Part shown: one piece after another, positions 26,811 to 35,628 of the stretch | How positions within the stretch are numbered: position 1 is the stretch's first letter | Layout of the letters: every line of letters begins with the position of its first letter | Origin: Candidatus Bathyarchaeum sp. | GTDB lineage: Archaea; Thermoproteota; Bathyarchaeia; Bathyarchaeales; Bathyarchaeaceae | Length of the DNA stretch: 64,000 nt | Direction of reading: 5' to 3' | Assembly (NCBI GenBank): GCA_020344315.1 | Contig: CP070820.1 | Coordinates: forward strand, 404,256 to 468,255 | The notes under the pieces: model-generated | Seen by the model: only the letters and a program-made list of their open reading frames with translations | What the model was told of the DNA's origin: nothing | The model's database searches: none | Program-made: the position numbers and the translations under genes

Positions 26811-26933
26811 CTAGGTCTCTTCGGTTCTTTTCTCTCTGCCATATATCATATACAAAAAGCCTAGAACCAAAGCTATGAAGATCAAAGCTACTAGGATATT
26901 GAGCATGACGGCAAAGTAGGCTTCCGGATTCAT
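26811..26933 (-). CDS. 40-aa single-span membrane peptide
   Basis: A short gene of 41 codons: M-N-P-E-A-Y-F-A-V-M then a hydrophobic helix (LNILVALIFIALVLGFLYMIY) and a charged tail (GREKRTEET). It has a GGAG ribosome site 9 nt before the ATG, and a TATA-like TTAAATATC lies further upstream on the same strand (~26966-26974). It follows the pattern of a real small membrane protein: N-terminal acidic residue, one span, basic tail on the cytoplasmic side. I do not recognise a family. It lies 42 nt upstream of the OB-fold gene on the same strand. Confidence 0.6.
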   Translation of the reverse strand: MNPEAYFAVMLNILVALIFIALVLGFLYMIYGREKRTEET

Positions 26934-27497
26934 CAAAGGCACTCCTTCATCTAATATTTGAAGGTGAGATATTTAATAGTTGGCTCAATTGGTTACCTAT
27001 TAACTTTTCTTCTTCCTCACAGCATTTTCTGGTTCCTTATTAGGTATTTTAATTTGTCCATTTCATTGATGCTCTCTGCGAAGACAACACTGGATTAACT
27101 CACTTCATGAAAAGAAACTAACTAAAAAAGCCATATTAATGAGCAAGGTTGCTTTAACTATTAACCCGCTTTTTTAGCCGCTCAACTCAATTTTTTTCTG
27201 CGGTGGATGATATTTTGCATTCTTTTATGATGTCTGTCAGTTTTGGGCGTGCGCCATTTATTAATGCCTTAAGAATTTTGGCGTCGGCTTCGTCGATTTT
27301 CATCATTGATTTTATCCACCGTTATATCGATACTTGTAGAAATAGACATCCTTTAGTTTGTCACGGTCTGTTATTAAAAAAATCAAATATAATTAACCTG
27401 AGAATTAGTTTTTTTGGTTTTTATACGGTTTCTATAAAAATTGTTAAATAGACGTATAGTAATATCGAAGCCTTAAAAAAATACGAGATGAAAAAAA
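26934..27497. other. Intergenic region before the secreted beta-propeller gene
   Basis: It holds the promoter of the 40-aa gene and, at 27433-27440, TATAAAAA for the plus-strand gene (start near 27463). An 82-codon frame at 27203-27451 has an implausible composition and no ribosome site. Nothing else is recognised. Confidence 0.45.
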
Positions 27498-30155
27498 ATG
27501 CGAATTCTAAACAACAAAACAAAATTGACAACAGCCATAGCTTTAGTGTTTGTTCTAATGACTTCTGCAATGTTGATGATGATTCCAACACAAGCTCAAA
27601 CATATGAAAATCAGTACATCAATAAAGGTTCAGAACCACTTCCTCCAGGAGTTACTCCTGACTTAACGCTTGAAACAAAAGCATACATTAGCTTCAGACC
27701 TAACCCTGTTGGACAAGGACAGACTTTCCTAGTCAACTTTTGGCTCCACCCACCACTTCATAACACTCGACAATGGACAGATATGACAGTGACAATCAAC
27801 AAGCCTGGCGGAGCAGAACATGTCATAAAAATGGACTCCTATCCTGGCGACGGGACAGGTTGGTTCGAATGGATCGCTGACGAGCTAGGCACATGGACAC
27901 TCAAATTCGACTTTCCAGGAGGCTACTTCCCACCAGGGAACTATACACGAAGACGCGTAGGATACGCTGATAGAGTTACCGAATTTGAAGAATCTGTCTA
28001 CTATCTGCCCAGCAGTGATGGACCATACGAACTTGAGGTCACAGAAGACATAGTCTATTCCTGGCCTGAGACCCCACTACCAACAGACTACTGGACACGA
28101 CCCGCACCTCTAGAAAAAAGAGGATGGTGGCCAATCTTAGGAAACTATCCTTGGCGTGGTATAGGAGGAGGTGCCAAGTGGGATGAACTCTATCCTGACA
28201 CGAACACATACGGAAACCCGGATTATAACTTTGTACCATGGGTTCAAGGACCAAACAGTGCACACGTAGTATGGAAACGACAAGAATCACTAAAAGGCAT
28301 CATCGGAGGAGACTTGGGACAGATGTCTCACTATGATGCATCTGGCTTCTATCCGAACATTCCAGACATAGTCTATGAAGGAAGAGCCTACCAGACTATC
28401 ACCAAAGTCGTAGATGGCGAGATTGCTGACGTTTGGCAATGCTATGACATACGTACAGGCGAAATTTATTGGGAACAATATAATCCTACACGAGTACCCT
28501 CATACATAACTTACCTTGAAAGAGACTCTGAAGCAGTAGCCGGCGAAACAGCTCATTTGCGTGGTCAGAGTGTAGACCTTCTTTATGTAGGGGGCGGGCG
28601 GTACATAAAATATGATCCATTTACCGGGGAAGTGACTCTTAACGCTTCAATTGCTCCACTGAGTTCAGGTACATTTTATGCTGATCCATATCTCTTGACC
28701 GTTCAGAACCTTGGTGGCGGGAACCGACGACTGATAAATTGGACTGTAGCCAGAGGCGCAGAAACAGGCATCACAGAATTTACGGTATTAAACAACATAA
28801 CGTGGCCTTGGAGAAATCTAGGTGACTCACAAGATTTTGAAGCAGGCATAGCAGTTGACGCATATTCCATAAGCGATGATGCTACGCGTGTAGCCATAGG
28901 AATGGGATTGAGGGCTGCGAGTCTAGAGACAGGCGAAGTATTATGGGATGTAACAACCGATTTAAGCAGTGGTCTAGAGACCGCCTTCAGCACAGGTAGT
29001 ACAGTTGCTGATCACGGAAAAGTTGCTGTGCGAATGAATACAGGTGAACTGAAATGCTGGAATCTGCTTACTGGAGAAGAAGAGTGGGAAACTCCGATAA
29101 CAAATCACCCGTGGGGCTGTTTTGGTGCATACCATAGACAATCAGCCTACGGCTACTATTACCTGAGTGGTTACACTGGTGTTCATGCAATTGACTGGGA
29201 GACTGGTGAGATAGCCTGGTCCTTCCAATCACCGACTCAATACGCATATGAGACACCCTATCAGGTAGACGGCACAGAAGTACATGTGTTCCATGGTGGT
29301 GGTTTGGTTGCTGACGGAAAGATTTACGTTGGTGCTACAGAGCATACTCCCAGTATGCCTCTGACCAGAGGATGGAAACTTCACTGTCTCGATGCTTTAA
29401 CAGGTGAGGAATTATGGAACTTCACGGCATCTCCGGTATATTATTCTCGATCATTCTCGGGTGTGGTAGCAGATGGCTATCTTACATTCAGCAGCGAGAA
29501 TGACGGGTACATGTATGTCTTCGGAAAAGGCAAAAGCACTACAACAGTTTCTGCACCACAGACTGGAGTACAAAAAGGAGTAACAATGATGATCACCGGT
29601 TCAGTATTGGATATGTCTCCTGCTCAACCTGGTATCGCATGTGTTGCTGACGAAAGCATGAACGTATGGATGGATCACATACACCATCAGAACCCAATAC
29701 CCCAAGACGTAGAAGGAGTCAAAGTTGTGTTGACTGCCACCGATTCAAATGGTGACACACAAACTATAGGCGAAGCTACAACCGACGTAGCAGGCAACTT
29801 TGGAAAAAGCTGGACCCCATCAGCTGAAGGCGATTACAAGATAACGGCTACTTTCTCAGGAACTGAGTCTTATGGTAGCTCTTATGATACAGCCTACATT
29901 GCAGTAGGTCCAGCACCTACACCGGGTGGCGAACCTGAGACTGAGGAGCCAACAACTGAAGAACCCACAACCGAAGAGCCAACAACTGAGGAGCCAACAA
30001 CCGAAGAGCCAACAACTGAAGAACCCACAACCGAAGAGCCTGAGACTGAAGAGCCAACACCTCTCATCACCACTGAAGTAGCCATCATACTAGCTGTTGC
30101 CATAGCCAGCATCATAGGCATAGGCGCCTTCTGGGCACTCAAAAGACGAAAATAA
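27498..30155 (+). CDS. Large secreted PQQ-like beta-propeller surface protein
   Basis: An 885-residue exported protein. The signal peptide is residues ~1-34 (MRILNNKTKLTTAIALVFVL..., cleavage after TQAQ). The body has many aromatic-rich beta strands and tryptophan-docking repeats like PQQ-type propellers: TGEIYWEQY, TGEVLWDVTTD, TGELKCWNLLTGEEEWETPI, ETGEIAWSFQSP, TGEELWNFTAS. A small Ig-like/CnaB-type domain follows (~690-800; GVKVVLTATDSNGDTQTIGEATTDVAGNFGKSWTP). Then come a TEEP-rich stalk and a C-terminal membrane helix ending in KRRK. It is likely anchored to the outer face of the membrane or S-layer; the ligand is unknown. No PQQ enzyme residues are evident. Confidence 0.85.
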   Translation: MRILNNKTKLTTAIALVFVLMTSAMLMMIPTQAQTYENQYINKGSEPLPPGVTPDLTLETKAYISFRPNPVGQGQTFLVNFWLHPPLHNTRQWTDMTVTINKPGGAEHVIKMDSYPGDGTGWFEWIADELGTWTLKFDFPGGYFPPGNYTRRRVGYADRVTEFEESVYYLPSSDGPYELEVTEDIVYSWPETPLPTDYWTRPAPLEKRGWWPILGNYPWRGIGGGAKWDELYPDTNTYGNPDYNFVPWVQGPNSAHVVWKRQESLKGIIGGDLGQMSHYDASGFYPNIPDIVYEGRAYQTITKVVDGEIADVWQCYDIRTGEIYWEQYNPTRVPSYITYLERDSEAVAGETAHLRGQSVDLLYVGGGRYIKYDPFTGEVTLNASIAPLSSGTFYADPYLLTVQNLGGGNRRLINWTVARGAETGITEFTVLNNITWPWRNLGDSQDFEAGIAVDAYSISDDATRVAIGMGLRAASLETGEVLWDVTTDLSSGLETAFSTGSTVADHGKVAVRMNTGELKCWNLLTGEEEWETPITNHPWGCFGAYHRQSAYGYYYLSGYTGVHAIDWETGEIAWSFQSPTQYAYETPYQVDGTEVHVFHGGGLVADGKIYVGATEHTPSMPLTRGWKLHCLDALTGEELWNFTASPVYYSRSFSGVVADGYLTFSSENDGYMYVFGKGKSTTTVSAPQTGVQKGVTMMITGSVLDMSPAQPGIACVADESMNVWMDHIHHQNPIPQDVEGVKVVLTATDSNGDTQTIGEATTDVAGNFGKSWTPSAEGDYKITATFSGTESYGSSYDTAYIAVGPAPTPGGEPETEEPTTEEPTTEEPTTEEPTTEEPTTEEPTTEEPETEEPTPLITTEVAIILAVAIASIIGIGAFWALKRRK
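29936..30062 (+). repeat. Tandem 15-nt repeat coding for EEPTT units
   Basis: About eight EEPTT/EEPET units in the surface-protein stalk, with two alternating codon versions (GAAGAACCCACAACC and GAGGAGCCAACAACT types) giving a longer ~30-nt period. It is likely length-variable by slippage or recombination. Confidence 0.9.
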
Positions 30156-30169
30156 AAGCCCAGAATTTC

Positions 30170-30184
30170 CCTCCCTTTTTTTAT
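30170..30184 (+). terminator. T-rich terminator of the surface-protein gene
   Basis: An uninterrupted T run (about 30176-30182) preceded by C-rich sequence lies ~20 nt after the stop at 30155, as for archaeal intrinsic termination. The convergent SWIM gene ends at 30333. Confidence 0.5.
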
Positions 30185-30332
30185 TGGGGAGTAAAACATT
30201 GGAAGAATAAGGGACTGAAAAGGCGTCACCACGGGAAAAGATGAAAATCACCCTAAGCGATTGCAGCTAATTGGGATTCCCATCTTTTAATCTCCCTTGA
30301 ATTGCCCCGTGATACGCCTCAGCAAACCCCAT

Positions 30333-30743
30333 TTAAGGTGAAACCTTCTTCCACTCTTCCATGAGGAAGTCGTAGGCCTCGTCGTCCTCCTCAATCTTGT
30401 CAAACCATCCTAAAGCATCCGCAATCTTCTGGGCGATGAGGTGATAACAGATGTGTACTTCTCTATCCATTACGCGGAAGTAGAAATCGTCGCAAGAACA
30501 GAAACCTGCGGCTGGCATAATTTGGTATTCCCGCTCTCTGCCTACAACTATCCAAACGATTCTGCCGCTGGGGCTAAAAACGTATTTCTTAACTCTCTCC
30601 TCATTCAGGGTCTCCCATGCTTTAGTGAACCGTGAACCAAGAGCTTCTGAAAGCTGGGCTAGCTGCTTCCCTGTAACCTCCCCCTTGGTCTTTGTTTCCT
30701 CGCAAACCTTTTTGAGTACCTTGATTTCTTTGGGTGTTTTCAT
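30333..30743 (-). CDS. SWIM zinc-finger protein
   Basis: About 136 residues from ATG 30743, which follows a strong GGGAGGGAG site by 7 nt; the open frame above it is probably not translated. The C-terminal half carries the SWIM pattern CxCx(n)CxH: FCSCDDFYFRVMDREVHICYHLIAQKIA. A helical N-terminal half (KEIKVLKKVCEET..QLAQLSEALG) precedes it. SWIM domains bind nucleic acid or proteins and often accompany recombination factors (Shu2-like); the role here is unknown. Confidence 0.75.
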   Translation of the reverse strand: MKTPKEIKVLKKVCEETKTKGEVTGKQLAQLSEALGSRFTKAWETLNEERVKKYVFSPSGRIVWIVVGREREYQIMPAAGFCSCDDFYFRVMDREVHICYHLIAQKIADALGWFDKIEEDDEAYDFLMEEWKKVSP

Positions 30744-30837
30744 GGGTTTTCTCCCTCCCCTTGAAAGAGTGTTAGGGCATTCTATGAAGAAGCGATTGTG
30801 TTCCAATATCGGAATATGTTGGCATCTTTTTGCTGGT

Positions 30838-31464
30838 CTATTCGATTTCTATCCGTTCTCCACCAGGCTTCGTTTTCCCTTTGATTTTGGGCACTGTAAC
30901 CTCTAGTACTCCATTTTTGTATGATGATTTAGCTTTCTTGGGTTCAATTTTCGTCGGCATTTCAATTTCTTTGAAGTATCTCCGTTCGGAGGTGTCAACC
31001 GATATGGTTAATGTGTCCTCTGTTCCCTGCAATTTGATGTCGTCTTTTTCAACCCCGGGCAATTCTACTATGACCTTTATTTCCCCGTTTGTATTGATAA
31101 CGTCCACCAACGGTTCTCGTTCTTCCTTCACGTCAAGGATTGGTTTGGTGAACCCGAAGGCTTCGGGTTTGCTTGAGGGCTTGACGTTGCCGAATTCCCT
31201 TATTTTCGGCTTTCCATCTGGTCCTATGGTCATGCTGTACCCGTAGACGAAGGGTCCCCACTCAGGTATAGTTGAGCCGTCAGGGAGCTTGCGTTCACGT
31301 TTCAAATCTTTTGGGATGCGGGTTCTAAATTCTCTGAATTCCTTCTCCATCATCTCCTCTATGTTATTCATCATCTCTTGGATGTCTCCGAAGAACCAGT
31401 TTCCAAAAAACCGGTTGCGTTTCTTTCTTTTTTTGAACCATTCCGGTATGTCATCCTCTGACAT
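30838..31464 (-). CDS. Small heat shock protein, Hsp20/alpha-crystallin family
   Basis: ATP-independent chaperone that holds unfolding proteins. In 208 residues, a long charged N-terminal arm (MSEDDIPEWFKKRKKRN..., ~110 residues) is followed by the alpha-crystallin domain (EPLVDVINTNGEIKVIVELPGVEKDDIKLQGTEDTLTISVD ... YKNGVLEVTVPK) and a C-terminal IEI (I-x-I type) motif for oligomer contacts. The N-terminal arm is longer than in bacterial IbpA. Confidence 0.93.
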   Translation of the reverse strand: MSEDDIPEWFKKRKKRNRFFGNWFFGDIQEMMNNIEEMMEKEFREFRTRIPKDLKRERKLPDGSTIPEWGPFVYGYSMTIGPDGKPKIREFGNVKPSSKPEAFGFTKPILDVKEEREPLVDVINTNGEIKVIVELPGVEKDDIKLQGTEDTLTISVDTSERRYFKEIEMPTKIEPKKAKSSYKNGVLEVTVPKIKGKTKPGGERIEIE

Positions 31465-31558
31465 CCTTTTTCACCTTCATAATCAAGTACGTCCTGAATT
31501 TCATTAAAACTTTTCTGAACTAGCATTCTGGCCAGTGATAGTTGGGTTCTTTTCGTCT

Positions 31559-32407
31559 TTAACTCAGCGCTTTCAGCTGATCCACTGTTCCTAGAAAGGT
31601 TCCGTCCAGAAGATATATCTCGGCATCGTTTAGGTTGACACTTCCTGAACGTAATATTGGACCAATAAACGCTATAGTCTTCTTTTTTCCTCTTTTTCTT
31701 TCGTTGATTGGTCTTCCTCCGAGGAATTGGTTGAAGGAAGGCATTATGAAAAGCTGTGAAACCTTAAGCTTCCCTTTAACTTTGCTATTCAGTATGGAAA
31801 GACTATTGCTGTTTATTTTGGCGCTTAAATGTTTGAGGAGCGATTTTGCTAACTTTTCTCCGTCGCATGGTGCCTTAACCCAAACCTGTCTTGTCATCCT
31901 GAAACCCATGGGGTCGCGGATGGCTACTGTGGGATGGACGTGACCTGTAACTAGGCTGCTGCATCCAAGAAGTTCCGGTGCCGGCCATGCGTGTCCATGG
32001 AAGAGTCCGACATCTCCGAAAATGGCGCCTGTTGGAGGGATAATCTTTATGGTTTCAGGAAGGAGAGGCTCAAGGTTTCCATCGTGGTTTCCTAGAACAA
32101 CTTGAATGTCTGAAACTTTTTCGTTTATTGTTTCGAAAAAGTCTGGGATGTCCCGCCACTCCTCAATCTCTACCTTTGCTATGGCGTCCTTTATGTCTCC
32201 CAGAAATATTAGGCGTGTTGGTTTGCACTCTTTGACGAGTCGCAACATCATGTTCTTGATTTTTGGAGTTTGAGAGGGAACGTGGACTCCTCTTTGGCTT
32301 AGCAGTCTCTCCCAGCCTATGTGAAGGTCGGAGACCACTAAGGCTCGGTCAGAATCCTTCTGCAGAAGCAGGGCTGGATATGGCTGCACTGGCTCTATCT
32401 GCGTCAA
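31559..32407 (-). CDS. Calcineurin-like metallophosphoesterase
   Basis: A 282-residue two-metal phosphoesterase. The canonical metal ligands are in order: SDLHIG, LIFLGDIKD, VVLGNHDGNL, LFHGHAWP and TGHVHPT. It resembles archaeal/bacterial Lhr- or helicase-associated ICC-type phosphoesterases of the YPTxx family. The substrate is unknown (nucleic acid or nucleotide). The start is TTG 32407 (MTQIEP). It is separated by ~70 nt from the inositol-phosphatase-family gene upstream on the same strand. Confidence 0.82.
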   Translation of the reverse strand: MTQIEPVQPYPALLLQKDSDRALVVSDLHIGWERLLSQRGVHVPSQTPKIKNMMLRLVKECKPTRLIFLGDIKDAIAKVEIEEWRDIPDFFETINEKVSDIQVVLGNHDGNLEPLLPETIKIIPPTGAIFGDVGLFHGHAWPAPELLGCSSLVTGHVHPTVAIRDPMGFRMTRQVWVKAPCDGEKLAKSLLKHLSAKINSNSLSILNSKVKGKLKVSQLFIMPSFNQFLGGRPINERKRGKKKTIAFIGPILRSGSVNLNDAEIYLLDGTFLGTVDQLKALS

Positions 32408-32474
32408 GGCACCACGTTCTCCTTAATCTAAATACAGCTTCCCCTGTTAAAAACTGGAATGCTGCAAGTTCATG

Positions 32475-33290
32475 TTAGGTTAGAGACTCTTTGATGGCTT
32501 CGTAGATTGTTTTGTTTGAGGCTGCTATGAAGGAGAGTCGTTGTGTAGGGGCTAAGGGAACGTTTGGTTCGTCTCCTTCTGGTGTGAGCATGATTCCTCC
32601 TGCTTCGCGAAGTATAAGGTAGGAGGCGACGAGGTCTGTTACTCGCAGTTTTCCTCGGATGTCAATGAAGGCGTCTGTGGAGCCGTCTGCAACGTAGCAG
32701 ATTTCTAGGGCGTTGGCTCCAAAGTGGCGGAAATGTTTCGCTGTCTTGAAGAGTCCTTCCAGTTTAGTTACCAGTTCTTTAAATTTGAATGTGTTATAGT
32801 CGATTCCGATGACTGCTTTTTGTAGGGAGACTGTTTCGGAAGGCTTGATTTTTTCTTCGTTTCTTAAGGCGCCCCTGTTCTTCTGTGCCGTGTAGGTTAT
32901 GTTGTGGAAGAGGTCGGAGACGAGGGCTGTTTCCACATCTTGGAGGTAAGGTCCCTTTGAGACTGCTATGACATTTGCACTGAAGGGTAGCCCTCGAACG
33001 GCATTCGTTGTGCCGTCCACAGGGTCTGTTGTAACATAATATTCGGAAGGTTGAGACCCAATCTTCTTTGTTCCAGACTCTTCGCTGACAAGAGTGCAGG
33101 AGATTTCGTGTTCGGTTAAGCAATCTATGAGGGCTTTTTCGGCGGCTAAATCGATTTTTTTCATTGGGTCGCCGCCGGCTCCAACGCCGAAGCTGATGGC
33201 TGCTTCTGGGGAGCCGTAGAAGGTGAGGGCTTCTTTTCCCATTCTGGTTGAGCATTCTTGTATTATTTCTAGCCAATCCATGACTCTCAC
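32475..33290 (-). CDS. Inositol monophosphatase-family phosphatase
   Basis: A 271-residue Mg2+-dependent, lithium-sensitive phosphatase fold. Metal-site motifs: LVSEESGTK (E) and YVTTDPVDGTTNAVRG (DPVDGTTN), with the late FIDIRGKLRVTDLVASYLILREAGG. In archaea such enzymes hydrolyse inositol-1-phosphate and often fructose-1,6-bisphosphate. The presence of inositol-1-phosphate synthase in the same window (37.1 kb) makes inositol-1-phosphate a sensible substrate, by inference. GTG 33290 is used; ATG 33281 is an alternative. It shares a divergent promoter region with the tRNA gene. Confidence 0.85.
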   Translation of the reverse strand: MRVMDWLEIIQECSTRMGKEALTFYGSPEAAISFGVGAGGDPMKKIDLAAEKALIDCLTEHEISCTLVSEESGTKKIGSQPSEYYVTTDPVDGTTNAVRGLPFSANVIAVSKGPYLQDVETALVSDLFHNITYTAQKNRGALRNEEKIKPSETVSLQKAVIGIDYNTFKFKELVTKLEGLFKTAKHFRHFGANALEICYVADGSTDAFIDIRGKLRVTDLVASYLILREAGGIMLTPEGDEPNVPLAPTQRLSFIAASNKTIYEAIKESLT

Positions 33291-33329
33291 GCCTAATCTG
33301 GCTTTAGTGTACTGGGAGTTTATTCAAGC

Positions 33330-33336
33330 TTTTAAA
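33330..33336. promoter_or_regulatory. Bidirectional TATA element
   Basis: TTTTAAA (33330-33336) reads as a TATA-like box on both strands and lies midway between the phosphatase start (33290, minus) and the tRNA-Leu 5' end (33393, plus). The tRNA would have a leader of ~35 nt. Confidence 0.4.
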
Positions 33337-33392
33337 CTTCAGTGTAAGCGAAAAGACACTTAAGGAAGAATTATGCCTTGAAAACAAATGGG

Positions 33393-33480
33393 GCGGGGGT
33401 CGCCGAGCCAGGTCAAAGGCGCAGGCTTCAGGAGCCTGTCCCGTAGGGGTTCGTGGGTTCGAATCCCACTCCCCGCACCA
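33393..33480 (+). tRNA. tRNA-Leu (anticodon CAG)
   Basis: Cloverleaf read by eye: acceptor GCGGGGG (33393-33399) pairs with TCCCCGC (33470-33476), and discriminator A 33477 is followed by an encoded CCA (33478-33480). The anticodon stem is CAGGC/GCCTG around loop TTCAGGA, giving CAG. A class II long variable arm (CCCGTAGGGG) precedes the T arm GTGGG-TTCGAAT-CCCAC. There is no intron. Confidence 0.96.
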
Positions 33481-33498
33481 TTTAAAGCAGGTTTTTGA

Positions 33499-34059
33499 TT
33501 ATTTTCTCAACTTTAGGAGATAGTTCTTTTTCTTGGCTGCTGAATCTAGCAAAGAGTGTAGAACTTTGGATTTCTCCTTTATCCCTAACCCCTTCGATTG
33601 CTCTATTCCCCCATTCAATAGCTTTCGTAACTCATCAATCTCAAAGACTGTCGCTGCAATACAATAGTGTCTTTTTGAACGTCCCTCATTGAAGTCCTGC
33701 AACATCTCCTTCAGCAGCTTCTCTCTCATTTTCTGCAACCTCTCAAACTCGCTAATCCCATTCTCTTGAATGAAAGAGATGTTATCTTCAAGTTTCTGAT
33801 AGCACTTGAAGGAATCATGTTCTTTTCCAGCTTCCCTGTGTTTCCTCCATTTCCCACAAATTTTATGTTCTGTACAATCCCAGCAAAACTCGATTTCTTT
33901 TCTCTTAATTGCACAAGTAATAAAGGGACAACCAGCAGCCATCCTGAATTCACTCTTACATCCCCCGCATTTGCTTTTACCCTCTATATGATACATGGGA
34001 CAAAGCCGGCAAGAGAGTCCACAAATACCAATTTCAGGATACAAAATCCTCATAACCAT
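33499..34059 (-). CDS. DUF3795-like cysteine-rich protein
   Basis: About 187 residues if started at ATG 34059 (a TATA-like GATTTAAACT lies ~35 nt upstream; ATG 34053 is an alternative). The N-terminal 90 residues hold many cysteines: GICGLSCRLCPMY, KCGGCKSEF, GCPFITCAIK and EFCWDCTEHKICGKW. This matches the DUF3795 zinc or cluster-binding family, common in anaerobes and of unknown function. The rest is helical. Transcribed towards the tRNA. Confidence 0.7.
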   Translation of the reverse strand: MVMRILYPEIGICGLSCRLCPMYHIEGKSKCGGCKSEFRMAAGCPFITCAIKRKEIEFCWDCTEHKICGKWRKHREAGKEHDSFKCYQKLEDNISFIQENGISEFERLQKMREKLLKEMLQDFNEGRSKRHYCIAATVFEIDELRKLLNGGIEQSKGLGIKEKSKVLHSLLDSAAKKKNYLLKLRK

Positions 34060-34199
34060 TCCCTGCGTCACATACAAATCTGCTTTATCATAGTTTAAAT
34101 CTTTGATTCCTTCCCTGAGCAAAAGCCACAATCATATTTGGAGCCTAATAACAGAACTATGTTGAAAACAGCGTTTTTCGGTTTTTAGCTCGATTAAAC

Positions 34200-34389
34200 G
34201 CGAAAAGAAGCGCCGTTTCTAGTTATGCTTATAAAAATTCTCAGACCCCAAGTTTCCGTAAAGAAGACAAGATGATAAAGAATTATTGCTGCATTCTTTG
34301 TACAAAAAAATCCCGCCAAAAGTGGCGGAGGGTCTAGGAAAACGTGTCTCCTATGGCATGTTTTCGTTCGAGTGATGCTTAGGGCAGTA
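34200..34389 (+). other. Intergenic region with TATA box and hairpin; possible small RNA
   Basis: A plus-strand TTATAAAAATTC (~34229-34240) is followed by a hairpin CCGCCA-AAAG-TGGCGG (~34313-34328), a poly-A run before it and no long ORF. A transcript from ~34257 would run toward, and antisense to, the 3' end of ftsZ. The only frame is ~21 codons. A small RNA is possible but unproven. Confidence 0.3.
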
Positions 34390-35439
34390 TTAGAATGGGA
34401 GTCTGACTGGGCCTAAGTGTTTTTGTCGTTTGGTGAGGAATGCGCTTTCTACGCCTGTGAGGACTGCCATAACGCTGGCGGTTCCCCTAAGTCCCCTGGT
34501 CACTCTTGCTCCCCAGATTATTTTTGCTTTTGGTGGGATCGAACGTTTCATGAATTCGCCCGCATGATGGACCTCTTCTAATGTCATGTCGTCTCCGCCT
34601 GAAACGTGTATCAGCATTCCCTTGGCTTTCGTTACGTCTTCTATGTCGAGGAGGCGGCCGTTCAAAGCTCTCTCTGCAGCTTGTTCGACTTTACCTTCTC
34701 CTTTTCCTTCTCCGATTCCTATCGAGGCGATTCCAGCACCTGCCATGACACTGCGCATGTCCGCGTAGTCTAGGTTGATCAGGCTTGCAGTGGTGATTGT
34801 TTCAGTTATCCCTTTAACGAATTTTCCCACGGTTGTATTGGCGACTCCCAAAGCCTCTGTCATTGGTAGGTTTCCAAAAAGTTTGATGAGCCTATTGTTG
34901 TCGATTACAACAACGGTGTCACATGCTGATTTGAGTCGCTGAATCCCTTTTTTCGCTATCTTCATTCTGGCTGTTTCGATTTCGAAGGGGAGGGTTACTA
35001 CGCCTATAATCAGGTGTGGAGACTTCTTTGCAGCAAATTGTGTACGGAGGTTCTCTGCTAGAGCCATGATGCCGCCAGTTCCAGTGCCCCCTCCCAAACC
35101 GGCTAAGAGAAATATAATGTTTGCATCATCAATTTCCTCCATGATCTCGCCCATGCTTTCGTTCACTGCTTTTTCTCCTAATTTCGGATATCCTCCGCAT
35201 CCGACTCCTCTGGTAACTTTTTCGCCTATCAGAATCATGCTGTCAGCTTTGCTTATGGTTAGATGGTTTGCGTCTGTGTTCATTGAAACGAGTCTTCCTC
35301 CTGATACACCTCGTTCTTTTACCCATGATATGATGTTGCATCCGGCTCCACCGATGCCCACCGCCAGGACAGAGGGCTTGGCAGCTCGTGCGTACGACTC
35401 GATTTTTTCTTTGTTACTTGCGAATCTTTGTTTTGCCAT
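34390..35439 (-). CDS. ftsZ: Cell division GTPase FtsZ
   Basis: The 349-residue tubulin-family GTPase that forms the division ring. GTP-binding motifs are intact: GIGGAGCN at 28-35, the tubulin signature GGGTGTG at 116-122, the T3/T5-type TLPFEIE ... VVIDNNRL, and NLDYADM with D as the catalytic T7 residue region (L..NLDYADMRSVM). After the C-terminal domain the tail is short (KRQKHLGPVRLPF); it lacks a long linker but ends in a hydrophobic/basic peptide that could contact a membrane anchor such as SepF. The start is ATG 35439. Divergent from a 126-aa lineage-specific gene. Confidence 0.94.
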   Translation of the reverse strand: MAKQRFASNKEKIESYARAAKPSVLAVGIGGAGCNIISWVKERGVSGGRLVSMNTDANHLTISKADSMILIGEKVTRGVGCGGYPKLGEKAVNESMGEIMEEIDDANIIFLLAGLGGGTGTGGIMALAENLRTQFAAKKSPHLIIGVVTLPFEIETARMKIAKKGIQRLKSACDTVVVIDNNRLIKLFGNLPMTEALGVANTTVGKFVKGITETITTASLINLDYADMRSVMAGAGIASIGIGEGKGEGKVEQAAERALNGRLLDIEDVTKAKGMLIHVSGGDDMTLEEVHHAGEFMKRSIPPKAKIIWGARVTRGLRGTASVMAVLTGVESAFLTKRQKHLGPVRLPF

Positions 35440-35628
35440 TTTTTTATCATTCCTGCTTTTGGTATGTATTTATGTCGAACTTAGATATAAGTATTATGTC
35501 TTAAGACTCTCGATATATGCTAAGCTACATATTATTTCTCACGACTCTTGACATATATCTTCTTTCAGAATATCCTTTATATCCTCACAGAACGCGTAAA
35601 TTCATACCGACCCAGAGGTGTGCCTTAC

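Noticed and set aside
27203-27451. 82-codon frame before the surface protein
   Set aside because: Low-quality hydrophobic/basic composition and no ribosome site.
29936-30062. CRISPR-like repeat
   Set aside because: The repeats are contiguous coding units without unique spacers.
29894-30232. Minus-strand 112-codon frame opposite the EEPTT repeat
   Set aside because: It is the reverse complement of the repeat and only mirrors its low complexity.
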